From: Welwitschia mirabilis
Lineage: Eukaryota > Gnetophyta > Gnetopsida > Welwitschiales
Assembly (NCBI GenBank): GCA_051453625.1
Contig: JBOZIK010000001.1
Span: 293,905,253-293,969,252 of the forward strand
DNA length: 64,000 bases
Direction: 5' to 3'
Shown: piece by piece, positions 35,101-48,720 of the stretch
How the letters are laid out: every line of letters begins with the position of its first letter
Numbering within the stretch: the first letter of the stretch is position 1
Translations under genes and position numbers: made by a program
The notes under the pieces: generated by a model
The model's input: the letters and a program-made list of their open reading frames with translations, nothing else
Database searches by the model: none
Told to the model about the DNA's origin: nothing

Positions 35101-36800
35101 TTTTCCTTATTCATCAATCTTGTTAAAACATTAAAAAAGCAATGTACCTTGACTTAAGAGAATTTACAAGATAATCATGCTAGAGAAATACTACTTCTTT
35201 ATGTGAATCTGACCATACATCTTAAGGTTAGATGAATGCCTTTGGTCAAGGCCATGTGGATAAAGTTGAAAATAATCTATCGAGAAATCAATAATGCCTT
35301 CTTAAGGATGCTATTATGAAATAAAAATAATCTGAATGTCAAAAAAAAGGGAAAAAACTATGATATCATAATAAATATGAACTATATTTGAAATGATATT
35401 AGAACACATAAGCTAGAATTACATCATATTGATATGGTTAATCAGATAATTAAATCTCTTCCTACTTTTTAGAAAAAAATTATCTACAATTTAATTACTT
35501 TAGGAAAGATTTAAAATGTTTTAAGAAATATGTTCTACATTAAATATAAAATAAGAAATAAAGAATGGATATTAAAAAAAGATCATCCAAGCATGAAATG
35601 AACATATTTTATGAAATACATAAAAAATAATGGAGAATGTTTCAAAGGAAATGAATTTATTAAAAAAATCTTCATTGAAAACCATCAATAAATTTTACAT
35701 AACAACAAGGTCATTAGGACTAAAATGAAAAAATATAAAAAAGAAACATTCATAGAATGATGATCAAAATAAGAAATAAAAGATTAAAAACAATCAAGAG
35801 AATAAAACTCATAAAGTAATTCTCCCTATGCAAATTATGATCTTATGTTATGATATTAATATAAAAAGACTCTTCCTTAAGGAGGTACATATAAATTATT
35901 ATTATGTTAATAATAAAGGTTTATATTCTTAATATATTACTTCTAGTTGATTTAAAAATCTGATAGAAGATAAGAGCTTTTTTAGATTTTTAAAACTAAT
36001 CAATTATGAGTTTTCTTTAAATTATAATAGAAAAAATATTCCTATGTAAATATTGATAAATTAAAAACCAAAATAAATGATAAAATATAGAAATAATAAC
36101 ATGCACTATTCCCCTACCATAAGATAAACTATACTTTCTCCTATATATTTAATAAACTTTAGTTATTAAACTATTATATGACTAAAGGATGGAAATCCTT
36201 AATTTAAGATAATAAATAAATAAAATAATAAACTTCTATCTTATGATATTAATATAAATGGTGTATTAAAATATATTATTATTATAGATAATTGTTTTAT
36301 ATCTACTAATGTTGATGCTCACCTATAGCATCAAATATTGAATAACATAGATGTAAAATATTTGTCACAAATTCCCAAGAAACATCACAAAACTAAGCTA
36401 AGGATATAAGAATTTCCTAATGTATGATATTTCAAAAATGAAAATATATAAAAATAGCTAGAATAATATATTTTGAGGAAACCTAACCTTATACCTTTTA
36501 ATGTTGAGTCTTACTAAAATGAACGATTAAGAGAAAAATAATTCTATTTACCACTTATAAAAAAAATTTACAATAAATGATATTAGTACACCCCATAAAA
36601 CATAAGAGCCAAGGACGAAAGATATGCATGAAATTATGGAATTCAATACAAAATTAAAAGGATATAAAAATTACTAATTTATAGATTAATAATGATGGAG
36701 AATATGTCTTCATAGTGGTTGTTGAAATTCTAAAAAGTGAAAATATTAAGAGATAATATATAGATTCTTATTAAAATAAATTTCATTTATTCATTGTCAA
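29101..36800. other. Long, extremely AT-rich decayed stretch
   Basis: There is no open frame above 60 codons on either strand over more than 7 kb, and no domain I can defend. Homopolymer A and T runs and ATAAT-type words dominate. A small tandem word repeat (CTTAAG..AGCATAGAAAATGT twice, about 34207-34252) is visible. It is probably very old transposon sequence, beginning with the remains of the copia element at 28.1 kb. Confidence 0.5.
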
Positions 36801-38499
36801 ATAAAACATATAAATCTTCTCATAAGAATTGATTTTACTACTTATTCTATAAGATGAAGCTCTAGAACTCAACATTCACATTAGCCATGTGTATTAGAGA
36901 TCTTTTATGAGTTGCATGCATGTGCATGTAGCTAAAAATAGGATAGTGAAACACATAAAAACTTCTGCTATAATTTGATCCTAGTTTGAGAAAAGGGTTC
37001 TGGCTTGTACCATTAGTAGTATCACTCTCATTGAAAATATAATGAATCTTTAATAGTAAAAACCCCAAGGATATACTAGAAACAGTTTCCCCTAGTGAGG
37101 AATTATAAGATCAAGAAAGCCAAGAGATAAAAGTAAGGAAAAAAATGAAAGTCTTAAGGACAACAACCATGATAGGACATTTACAAAAGTATTACAAGAA
37201 AAGAGATTATTCTAGTAAGAGGAATCAAACATACAAAAGCGGACCAACATCAAGATGATATCCACAGAAGAGAAATTTTGAGTGGAGGTTTAAAAAAAAA
37301 AAAATCATCCAAGCACAAGAGGACAAGTTTTGTCTTATCCTAAGGGAAGCATTTAACAGAAGGGCTCTATCTTGGAGAGATGCAAATCTAGGTGTTAAAA
37401 GGCTAGTTAGGTAAGAGCTTAAATATCATCCCAATAAAGGGAAATGGAGATTTTTCCATTTTTGCAAATGATAAGAATTGTAACCTCATAGAATTTATGA
37501 TAGCTTTGAGGATAAAAACCTTATTACGCATGTGGAAAGATGATACTTAGATTATCTCTCAAGGCAAAGGAATAAATTGGGTAAACCTAGACCAACTTGA
37601 TGGCTTATAATTCAAATCTATTTACTAAGTCTCTTAGTAAAGTCCATTTTTTAGTAAACTCATAATTATTGATGAAGCCACAATAAGAGGAATTCCAATA
37701 ATAAGCACTAGATTTCATATGAAAAAGATGTAAAACACAAAGTCGGTCCCATATATTAAGTGCTAGGAATCCCATGAGATCTTTACACAATATATGATTT
37801 ATGAAAATATCTCAAATGTCTATATAATATGTATGTGATGAGAACACATATCGATCCAAAGTGATAAATACTAATGAAATAAAACAGAAGGAAACCCATA
37901 AGTGGATATTAATAGTCCAACAAGAAAAAAAATAAGAGGGAAATTTTTTGTTCATGGTAGGGATGTAACAATTGCTAAACATAGTGAATAATAGTTAGAA
38001 AAGCCCTCAACTAGGGATAATCCCTTAACAAGTAAAGAATTAAGAGCCAACAAGTTAGGAGACCAAACACAACAAGGGTAAAACATAATAATAAGAATAT
38101 TTTTCCATGGAGAATCCAATAGAAAATTAATTACTTAATGTTAGTACTAACCAAGAAGTCTTTTTAGTAGGTTCCAGTTAGAAGAATAGGGATAATGAGG
38201 GATGATAAATAGTAACATGTAAGGAAAAAATTTAGGATTCCCCATAATGTTCAACACACAAAGAGGTAGTAAGATCCAACCAACATCCCCTCAAATAAAC
38301 CAAGTTCTCAAAAGAGAAGTAAAGAAGGGGATAACTAGAAAGAGGAGGAAAGCACTAGAGGAAGCATAGGGATAATCATTCTAATAAATAATAGCTAATG
38401 AGGTCATAAAAAGACCTTGAAATAGGAAATAACGAAAATGAATTTGCAAAAAATATAGTCAATGGCATTCAAGACACCTTAGATGAACTGGTCCTAAGC
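36801..38499. other. Unassigned decayed sequence ahead of a LINE ORF2
   Basis: Short minus-strand open frames (36862-37068, 37605-37790) match nothing I know. The position just upstream of the plus-strand ORF2 relic would suit a LINE ORF1, but no DUF4283 core or zinc knuckle was found. Confidence 0.3.
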
Positions 38500-41400
38500 A
38501 GCAGTGATAGGCATAAGAAGGAAACATAGTAAGCTACCATTAGCAAAGATATTTACATGGATTTAATAGTGGGATATGATGGTTGTAGGACATCCATTTA
38601 GGAGGATGATTATAACACCCTATAACATGAGAATCATAATTTAAAATTATACTAAGCTAATTAACCCAGTTAATAAAAAGTTAGCTCAAGAAAACAATGT
38701 ACCAAGAAAACATATAAGTTATATTCCTCTAGGAAAAAAAGTATAACAAAAATCATAGTATCTTAAACTAGGATGATTTGAGGTCTAGGTGAAAGCCCTA
38801 GGAAAAATAAGAGGTCTAGCCATTATGTGGTGGAATCATTAAACTTTCAACAATAGCATAAAAAACAAAAATATGTTATGCATCTAAGGAGAAAGTATCA
38901 AGCTAATAAATGTTTAAGTTTCTTCCCAAGAAAAAGATAAATAAATTTTTAGGTATTAAATTTTGAAGAACATTCCAAAAGGAGGTTTGGTCATGATAGG
39001 ATTAGAGAATGACTAGAAATAGGATAGAGAGAACAAGTAGAAGATGTGGTCTAGAACACCAATCCTTCTTCTAAGAGATCAAATACCTAGGTGATATGTT
39101 GGAAGTTCCCATCCACTAGGCATGTTTCATTTGGAAATGGTTGGATAAGGAAGGAGGATGAAAGGAATCAAGACTAGATTAGATTTCTAATTAGTAAATA
39201 AATATGACATCAGTCTTCTTCCTAATCCCCCCATAGGTGTAAAACCCTCTAATGATTTTTATTAGATCATAGACTAAATATGTGACTAGAATAATATAAA
39301 TTCTAGATGTACCCTTCTTAAATTTGAAATATTTGAATTCATAAATCTAAAATCATGGAAACAATAGAAATAATATGAAATATTCTGAGAAAGAACAAGA
39401 AAAACAAAGGCATGCTAAGGTAGCTTCAATATTTTAAAGGGTCTACCAAAAAACACTCAATAGAAGCTAACAGATACTAGACAATAAACAAGATTCCAAA
39501 TTGGAAAAATGTGATGCAAGTCATGATAAGTGAGGAGAAAACCACTCATAAATCCATCATGAAAGAAATTCCTTACTGATAGCAAAGGACAAAGGACAAA
39601 TGATTAAAAGATGAAAATTAAAACTCATAATATTTTCACATTTGGATATCCCAGAGGAAGCAAATATGAAAATGGTAAATTTTATTTATAATGAAGTTTA
39701 AGACATTGATTATGTAATGGTTTACTTCTAAAATCTATTTAGGAAGAGTAAAAATGTAGATACTCATGTGACAATAGATAAGATTTCAAATCTAGTCATT
39801 GTAAAAGTCAATAACAAGCTCTATAGAATTTCCTCAAAGGAGGAGATCCATGAGATTCTAAAATTAACCCCCAAAAATAAGTCCCTGCACCTAGATAATT
39901 AGAATTTTAAGTTTTTCAAGGGATATTAAAACATGATAGATAATGATATCATAGTGATAATATAAATAGGATTTTAATCTATAACATTTTTAAAACAGAT
40001 ATAACAATAGTATACTTCCCCAGAAAAAATGTCATTCAATTCCCTTATGACTCTATAGAAATCACTCTCTGCACCTATATTTACCAATTTTTGTCTAAGA
40101 TTTTAGCTAATTTCTTCTAGCTTCTTCTTCTCTAGATCATTAATGATGATCAACAAGCTTTATCATAGGTAGGTACATCTAAAAAAATGCCATCATAGCT
40201 CATAAAATTATCAACTAGATGCATCAACAAAGGAAAATCTTATGCACAATTAAGCTAGATCACTTAAAATCCTATGATAAAGTTAGTTGATAAAGTGTGA
40301 AGGTTACCTTGGAGTAGTTAGGATTTTTGGATTGATTTTGAAGGATGATTAGATATATCCTTACTAGTACTAAAAGAAACTCTAGGAAGTTTTTCTTAAG
40401 GAAGAGGCTTAAGAAAGTGGATCTCCTATTCCCTTATCTATTATAAAATCAAGTCAAATAAAGTCATTCCTTGGGTTTAATACATGCTTAAGTATGTGGA
40501 TGACATCCTTGTCTTTTTTTAATATTCAATTCTAGAGGTAAAAAAGATGAAGAAAGTTATGGACCTCTTTGAGACGGTCCTAGATCTAAGTGTTAATTGA
40601 GAGAAGAATCATGTTATTAGTATGAACTTCCCAAAGGAAAGGATCAAGAAGATCCAATAGTTTCTAGGATGTCATAGAGAATATTTGCTTATAGACAACT
40701 TATGGAAACCCATTTTTGTAGCCAAGAAGAAGGCAGAGCTCTAGGTCTCAAAATTAACAAGATGAAGAAAAAGCTTTTAATTAAGAGAAAAATATTTTGT
40801 TCATTGATAGAAAAATGGATACTAGCCAAAGTAGTTTCAAATAGCATTGCCATTTACATGATAATGGTTCTAATTCACTTAAGGATGATTTATAAACTAG
40901 ATTAACAAAATCATCAGGGACTTTCTTTGATCTGGTAATGATAATAAAAATAGAATTCATCTAGTATCCTAGGAGAAAGTCACTAGGCTAAATCATGTAG
41001 CAAGTTATAGGATGAAAGATGATAAACTATAGGCTCTCACTCTAGCTGCTATTCTAACTTAGAATATTTGGAATAATCTAGATAAGGTTTAAGTAAAGTA
41101 CTTGAACTAGAAATATGAAAGCATCTAGAGTAAAGTAAACCACTCTTCAAAAATCTATAAGAGCATAAAATAAGTTTTAACATACCTCTAATATGTGGGA
41201 AAGTGGAAGTTTAATCTAGGAAATATCCTAATAGAAAACCTACCCATAGAGGAATGATCTAGTATAATAATGAAGTAGAAGTATATAGAGTTAATGCAGT
41301 GTTTAAAATCAAAAAATTTATAAAGAATAATCATCTAAGGGAAGAGGAGGGATAAGCCATCTAAGGTGATTCTCTTGCCATTGGAAAATATTCAGAAGAT

Positions 41401-42150
41401 AATAAAAGTAATCAAGCTTATCATGTCAAGTTATTTTTCCTTAGAGGAAGGTAGGTAAGATATTCTTAACTTCCTTGACTAGAAGATAATTAACTTTATA
41501 TCCCATGTAGTAACCTAATCTTATAGGAAATACCCAGGATAAAAGGTTCTATGAAAACTTCATTATTAGCCAAAAGTTTATTTCTTACTTTAGACAATTA
41601 AACATTAGGGCGTCTTTCTTAGGACATCATCACTAGTAAAGGATTCAACATGCCTCAAAGTATACTATATGTTATTATGATGTGAAGATGATTTAACACA
41701 TTGTTTTGGAGTGTCATTTTATAAAAGAAGTAAATAGTTGCATGCAAAAAATAAGTGACTCCAATCATTTGCACACTTGCAATAAGATGACATATGGAGA
41801 AACCTCTTCATCTAATACTTAGGGATGGCCCTTTAGATAGAAATCTTTTAGTAGGTATGTTTAAAAAGAAATCAAAGAATACTTAAATCCCAAGGGATAA
41901 TATCCATCCTTCAAATACTAGTGAAGGTAATGATAAGAATTCTTTAGATAGAAAAAATGCAATAGATAGAGATAGTGGGTTCTACAATAAGAAAAACTTT
42001 CAAACATGAACCACATCAACATGCTAACCTATAGAGATCCCTAGTATTTCATCATCTTCATACCATAATGTGGTGGAGTATTATACAAAACTCCACATCT
42101 TCCCTAAGGAATGGCTGGATCATTTGATTAAGTATCAAATAGAGACACCC
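38500..42150 (+). pseudogene. Relic LINE ORF2 (endonuclease, RT, zf-RVT-like end)
   Basis: Plus-strand pieces follow ORF2 order. At 39170-39280, IRFLIS then FLLDHRLNM resemble the LDRFLIS ... SDHxPIM end of the endonuclease. At about 39810-39920, KLYRISSKEEIHEILKLTPK then NKSLHLDN resemble the helix and GKSPGPDG motif of the RT N-terminus. FCLRF/INKLYH near 40095-40165 correspond to the YKI...DQQAF region. LDHLKSYDK lies near 40260. LLFPYLL (about 40425) corresponds to DPLSPYLF. LKYVDDILVFF at about 40487-40519 is the palm site, with both aspartates present. LWKPIFVAKKKAEL follows near 40705. A C-terminal zf-RVT-like piece (GFNMPQSILYVI) lies at about 41640. Stops throughout. Confidence 0.7.
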
Positions 42151-44939
42151 TCAAAATAAATGACTATGACAGAGGACTTGATGAAAGAGATAATAAGCTT
42201 GAAACAAAAAGGAAAAAGGGTCATCTACTAGGGTAGGTATGATGATACTTGGCTTAACAGATTCTTTGATGATGGAAGAAATCTCTAAAGGAAAAAAGGG
42301 TGATTAAGCACTTTCCATATTAGTGAAGAGTAATCTAAACTCCATTGATAATGTATTAGATATTTTATATTAGATAACAAGGTGATAAAAATTTATAATT
42401 CTAATTTAGGCTCATTTATGATTTTCATCTAGGGATAAGAAAGAATGTGATTAACACGTTAAACTTCTTAGTTGTGAAGCCAAGAAAGAAGTCTAACCTA
42501 ACAACTAGTAAGAAACTTCACATAGTTAATCATCTAGGCCTTTTAGATACTCTGATGCATCATGTTATACATATCCTCCTATGAGTGACAAAGGGATAAA
42601 AAGAAAATACAAGGAGAGGAGTAAAAGTAAGGTAAACACCATATACTAAGTAGTAGACCTTGTCACCTCTAGATCATCATCCCTTGAACATTAAGAGATA
42701 GCCTAAGTAAAATCCTTAGGTCAATGATCCTTTGATATTTTGATAATTTTAAGCTCAAGTAAATATCCATCATCACCTAGCCTCACATAGCAATGTCTAA
42801 CTTTAAAAATGAAAAAATAAGGTGACAAGGTGAGTTCTCCATAAATAAAAGCATAATAATAAATGCAAGGGAAATATCTCTACTTCCTAGTGGCACTCTA
42901 AATGCTTTACCTCCTACCTCTTAAAGAGTAGGTTAATAGAGCTTACTACCCTTCCTTGGTATTCTCAAACTTCTCTCAGCATTAACCTCTCTAAAGCCTT
43001 CCCTACTACACTTGATCTTATTTCCCACCAAGATGGTAGTCCCTCTATCACCTTGAGCTATAATCCACTGTCATCTTCTTGTCCTTGATTATTCTAAAAT
43101 TACTATTCTTTTCCTTTCCCCTCTACCTTCTCATTCTTATAGCACATAAACCTAGAGTTAGTCATATTAATGGAAGTGGCTATGGATCTCCTTGTTCCCC
43201 TTTCATCATCACAACCTCAACTAGCTAGTAGAGAGTGCCATCATATAGATCTTGCCATTTTACTAATAGAACTTGATTAATGCCTAGTAAGACCTTAGAG
43301 GAGCACCCTTCCACTCCTAATGATAGTAGTCGAAGATGGTAAGAACTAAGGAAGTAGGCACCACAGGTGTATTCATAGTAAACCATCTAGTTTCATATGT
43401 AAATCCAATTTAGTTATCCATCATAAACAAAAAGGATGAACTCCATTTCACTATTATGCAAGCTTAAATGAATTTAGAAGTTAAACCTCCACAAACCAAT
43501 ATTATTGACCCACTAGTGAACTAATAGTCTTAATGATTTTGTACTCATTCTATTCCATCCTTTTTGTGGTAGTTGTCTCTAATGTAATTGAAATTTTTTA
43601 TTTTTTTTCAAAGTTAAATAATGTAATTACCACTAGTATTATTATGTCTACTAAGGTGAAATGCACTTTAGGCCCTCCTCTAGTCCAATCCCTAGATTTT
43701 GCTTCATCCATAGTGTTATAACCCCTATCATGATGCTTCAGTAAGTAGTAATCATAACCATTATGTAATCATTATTTTCAATCTATAATTTACTCTTTTA
43801 AATTTTAATTACCTACTATTTTATCTTATAAAAATATATATAACTCCTTATTTATCATATAGAATGAATTTGTAGAAAGGAATAATAAAACTTATTATGA
43901 AATAATAACATTCATGCTTCAACATATAAAAATGAAAGAAAAATAATGGGGAAGATCGTCATAACTATAAAACACATAATAATATGATATCAACTAAATA
44001 ATTAGAAGTATATAAACTAATAAAATCATGATAGAACTCAAAGCATAAAATAGACTACCTAATGGATTTTGAATGTTGAGTACATTTTCACATTCATGGT
44101 AGAGTAAATGTAAGGCCAAGGCTAATACTAGAGTTTTCATTGTCTATGAATAACATGCAAAGTTACATAACATATTGGATCCTACTAGGAAGAGAATAAT
44201 TATAACTTAGGATGTGAAATTTGAGGAAAGTAATTTTTATGTTTATATAACTAAGAAAAACTTGCATTCAAGTGAAGATTTCAAGGTCCACTTGTGAAAT
44301 TTATATACTCTATAATTTATCATTTTCTAACCATTCAAATAATTTTAAGAACACATCCAAGTGATTTTTAAAGGAATGTTTGGAAATCTCAAATGAACCA
44401 ATTAACTAAGAGATATTAATTTAGTTAGTTATTTCATCATTTAGTGATTGTAATTATAAAAATTATGTCTTTTGTTGTCATTTATTTTTGTGAATTTGAT
44501 GTTAATTATTACACAAGAATTTTTCTTCTCTTCTTCATAAAACCTTTTCTAGAAAAAATATTATAAATGAATACAATTTATCTTAAGAAGATTTAATATA
44601 TGCATTATTACTATTATGAATTCTATTTCAAAATCTAATTTTAGGATTATATATTTTTTATTTTTTTAAGATTAATGGTATAAGGTAGGTTATGCCACAT
44701 AAATGCCCAATGGCACTTGGACCCATGTAAACTTTCATTTATGCTCTTTACCAGCACATGAGTTTGAATCCTAAACCTCTAGATTTGTATTTCTATGATC
44801 ATACCACAAATGTAAGCTATCATTGACTATATATTTTTAATTTTATTCAAATTCAATGTAGTATAATATAAAGAGTGAGGAATTGCATGATAAAATTATT
44901 TTACAAGTGTATTTTAGTTTTTTAATGATTTTTCTCTAG
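42151..44939. other. AT-rich spacer, nothing securely recognised
   Basis: Contains C/T-rich sequence at 42890-43330 and a tRNA-B-box-like AGTTTGAATCC near 44762, but no coding domain. It is the left flank of the large gypsy element. Confidence 0.4.
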
Positions 44940-44944
44940 CATTT
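44940..44944. repeat. Target-site duplication CATTT, left
   Basis: Five bases immediately before the 5' LTR, identical to 58051-58055 immediately after the 3' LTR. Five bases is the usual duplication length for Ty3/gypsy integrases. Confidence 0.82.
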
Positions 44945-46206
44945 TGTTTTACTATCAAATTGTATGTATTTAATAGGGAACTTTGAGTAGTTTTGCAAGA
45001 GATTATATAGGTTTACTCTAAGTTTCAATGATAATGAAGATCTAAGGTAAATATCACAAAAACATGTAATCTTCATTATGTCTAATAGAATTTGAGGCAA
45101 ATTACAATACTTGCTATCTAAAGCAGTAATCCTATAATTAAAGAGATTAATATAATATAAGAAATACTTTACAAAATTTCACCTTCCACCTCATCTTCTA
45201 GATGACTGTATAGATAACAAAAGTACTTATGCTGACAAGGATACTTAATATACTAATCTGGTAGCTAATGTGGAATCTATATGATGTGATCATCTCCTAA
45301 AACATCCAAATAACTAGCAAGTTAATACTTACAAATAATATTCCCTCAAACTTCACTAAACTCTCATCATATGTCTTACACCTTTTTGTATGATTGTTAA
45401 GGTCTTTACTACATCTATTAGTGTTTGACATTTTTAGAGTCTATTTTGTAATAAATACATCCTTTGCCCCTGACTCTAATTTTATCTTGACACCAAAAAT
45501 TCTAATGATAGAAGATTAAAGGGTAGGAGTCCATCCCTTGTTATTGTTCAGAGACATATTCCTTAGTACTAGGCTATGTATCCTTCATTGAGGTGCTACT
45601 ACTTTGTAACATGGATATTGATTTAACTTAATAAAAACTTTATTTTTCTTTTTATGTTATTTTCTATGTGCATCTCTCTTATGATCTATGTTGCTTTTAA
45701 TTTATAATAGCTTCATCTATGATATAAATAATGAAGGTAACCTTTTTTAAAGTTAGTATTTTTAGTTTAAATGCATTGCATTTTATTTTCTAGGTTAACT
45801 CTACATTGTTTTTATATTTTGTTTGACTATTTAATACCTTAGATTGGTCTTGATCTAGTGATAACTTCCCTTAATTAATCTAGGTTAAACAAGACCAATA
45901 TCCATGACAAATTGATTTGGTAATTGGATAGATACTACATTTAGAAGAACTTACATCTCATTTTTATAATGTGTTTACTTGCATTATTATTTCATATTAT
46001 TATTATTCTACTTAGAGATTAGATAAGTATTGCATTTTAAAATTAATTCTCTTTCTTCGTACCTATGGTTTCCATGGAAATATGATATTTGACTTACTCC
46101 CATCTATATTAGTATTTTGTGTTATGTTATATATATATATATATATATTTGTAATTTTTATGATTTTTTTGAAGATGTAATATTTATACAAATATGCATT
46201 GTAACA
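44945..46206 (+). repeat. 5' LTR
   Basis: It begins TGTTTTACTATCAAATTGTA and ends GCATTGTAACA (TG...CA). It aligns along its length with 56844-58050. Shared landmarks include AAGTTTCAATGATAATGAAGA (first 20 bases) at about 45021 and 56906, AGAAATACTTTACAAAA, TTTTTAGAGT, TTGATTTGGTAATTGGATAG and ACAAATATGCATTG. An imperfect palindrome around CTTCTAGATGAC lies near 45200. It should hold promoter and polyadenylation signals, but none was assigned. Confidence 0.92.
46128..46148. repeat. (AT)n microsatellite in the 5' LTR
   Basis: An uninterrupted TA/AT run of about 21 bases. The 3' LTR has a shorter, interrupted version (ATATATATGTATAT) at the matching place, so the run expanded or contracted after insertion. 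Confidence 0.9.
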
Positions 46207-46209
46207 TCT

Positions 46210-46231
46210 TAACATCTTTGCCAGGAAAGGA
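46210..46231 (+). other. Primer binding site, tRNA-Asp-like, decayed
   Basis: TAACATCTTTGCCAGGAAAG starts four bases after the LTR end. From memory, the plant tRNA-Asp primer site used by Athila/Tat elements reads TGGCGCCGTTGCCGGGGA. Over those 18 positions 11 agree; six of the seven differences are G-to-A or C-to-T, the expected decay of methylated cytosines. Position plus pattern make the call; identity alone would not. Confidence 0.65.
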
Positions 46232-46919
46232 TGCTTGGAATTTAAGGATTTTTGTTGCTTATACAAGTAATTTAGATTGTGTTCAAGTATTTGTCTATAA
46301 TAGTTTTATATTCTTATAGTAGAAATGTACGTTTTTCTTTCTTTATTTTTCATTTTGTATTTTGAAAATAATGCTCTATTGTTCCCCTTATTATCTAGAT
46401 AACTAATGGTGATGATGACCTATGAAACTTAGGGTTTTTTATTTTCTTAAAATGAGGGTTTCTTAATCATCCCCTCTCTTATCCAAATAACTTAGCAAAT
46501 TACTATTAGTTGTTTATTTTATGTTATTTCATGATTTTGTTTTTCTATGTTTTTTATTTTTGGGTTTTTGTCTCTATTGTCATCCAGGTACATTGTCTGG
46601 ATGACTATAGAGATGACACTTACAAAAATAGAACTGAGCATGCTAAACATGAAAAACTCTAATAAAAATAAGAAATATGAGAGACAAGGGCTATTAATTA
46701 AAGAAAAAATCCAAGAAGATTTCATTTACTATGAACTTAGCCTATGTACATACATCCCAAGTACATAAAATATTTTAAGAATTAAGCAAGAGGATTTTTA
46801 TATATTTATTATTTTTGAATCTAAATTATCCAAATAAAATATTTTAAAATAAAGTTTAGAAGAAAATAGATTCATTATAATGTCGAATTCTATGTAAAAA
46901 TAGAAACAAGATTCTTTGC

Positions 46920-48700
46920 CTAATCCCCCTATCATGATTAGAACCTCTGCTATTCCTGTAAATTCAAATGCTAATGTTACTCTTAAAGATCTAATTGTAA
47001 ATAAGAAATGTAAAATCCAAGATCCTTTTGACCTACCTCCTAGTGATGATGTTAAGTTAAAACATTAAAATACTTTTTTTTTAATAAAGAAAATGATGAA
47101 TATCCTTTCCAACATATAACTAATATCAAATAGTTAGTGCTTACTTATAAAAATGGTAAAAAATGAATTAGTGATCACACTTACATAGTTATCTTTCCCA
47201 TCACATTAAAATAAAAAAGGGAAATCATGGTTAGAAACTATTCCACACAAAAACTTAAAAACATAAAACCAAGTTCAAGAAGCATTTATAAAAAGATTTA
47301 TGAATGAAAAAAATAAGAAAATAAAATAAAGAGGTAATAAACTTCTAATAATAATCCAATGTTATTCCTTCACTTATGAATGATTTTGTTATTAGAATAC
47401 ATTCTAATCCTGTAGATGCATTTACTTAAAAAGAATTAGTAAATTATTTCTATAGTGGATTTAATAGCCAAACCAAAAAACTTGTAGATTTTTCATGTAA
47501 AGGAAATTTAATAAATCTCACATTAGAAAATGCATGTAGATTGTTATAAGAGCTAGTATAAGTAAGTCAAACATAGCCTAAACCAATACCTAAAGAAAAT
47601 TATACTATAGACTAAATCATAAAAGGTCTTAAAGAAGTAGAAAAATAAAAGGAGGGAGTAAAAACTAAAAAAAAACAACAAATAAAAATTTAAAAAAACT
47701 AATATTATTAAATATTTTACAACAACATTAGAAAAGTACACTTAAATAATTTTAAATACAAAAGTAGCAACTAGAAAGAGTGTGACTCCAACTCGTGATT
47801 TGTGTAAAGAAAACTATCATGTAACAAAAGAGTATCCTTTATTGCCTAATTATAAAGAAAATATTTATGAAGAGTGTGTGTATTTAACCAAAAGTTTTCA
47901 AATTTTAGAATCAAAAATCAAAATCAAAATCAAAACTAATTACATCTTAGGATTAATGGACAACCTAACTTTTAATCTCTTGAGAATAAGTTTAAGAACT
48001 TTTAAGTAAATCATCCAAATTTTCAATCATTTAAAAATAGATTTAAGAATGCTAACTTTCAAAGAAATAACTCAATCTTTCAACTAAGTCACTTAAATTG
48101 TCAAGTAATCACATCAAATTTGCAAAACCATAATGACCCACCTAGGAATTGTATTGATAAATTAAGAAAATCTTAAAAGAATATGAATTCAAATACTGAA
48201 AATATTATTATTGTTATTTAACAAACTATGCTTGTAAATCAAATACCATAAGGATCACTTACAACACAACCTTTACTAAATCCTAATGAAGTAAGAAAAG
48301 GTTATAAGGTTATGACTAAAAGTAGAAATAATACATCACTTCTTACTCATAAGGCTTCAACTTTCTAAAATTATAAGAATGATGAAGAAGAAGAGGATAT
48401 TAAATATTATAAAATCATACTTTCCTTTCTCCTTTAAGTGATATGATTAAAAAGAAAAACTATTCTTAAGATAAAGATAAGAAACTTGCTACTTCTTGGC
48501 TTGATAGATTAAATACCAATCCTACTTCTGATTATCATCTTAAAGCATTAACACAAGATGTAAGCATAAATTTATCATTTTAGAAACTCTTATAAGAAGA
48601 TTCTAAATATTTTAAATTGTGGAAAGATCTAATTAGGAGGATTCAAAAATGAACTATATGTAGTAAAGTCTTCTTAGTCCAATCTATAACCAACTTAATT
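46920..48700 (+). pseudogene. Gag region of the Athila/Tat-like element
   Basis: Near 46930-47060 the frame reads DPFDLPPSDDVKLKH, an N-terminal gag-like segment. Near 47220-47310, KSWLETIPHKNLKT then NQVQEAFIKRFMNEKN match the retrotransposon gag core (WxxxLPxxSIxxWxxLxxxFLxKFxP). At 47782-48009 an open stretch contains LCKENYHVTKEYPLL, a CCHC knuckle in which two cysteines have been replaced. Stops and frameshifts are numerous. Gag would form the particle that packages element RNA; this copy cannot. Confidence 0.75.
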
Positions 48701-48720
48701 TTACAAAAATGTCCAAAATT

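Noticed and set aside
36862-37068. 68-codon minus-strand frame
   Set aside because: No motif, no transcript-like context and no neighbouring domain. Frames of this length are expected by chance over 64 kb.
44680-44830. Possible tRNA-derived SINE: AGTTTGAATCC resembles a Pol III B box and GGTATAAGGTAGG weakly resembles an A box
   Set aside because: The spacing is long, the A box is poor, and no tail or target duplication was found. Two short motifs are not enough.
46207-46265. Alternative 5' LTR end at about 46265 (and 3' LTR end at about 58110), because AAGGATTTTT appears in both flanks
   Set aside because: Ending the LTRs at 46206 and 58050 gives TG...CA/TA termini, exact CATTT duplications on both sides, and a primer binding site in the right place. 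The later similarity is short and may be coincidental.
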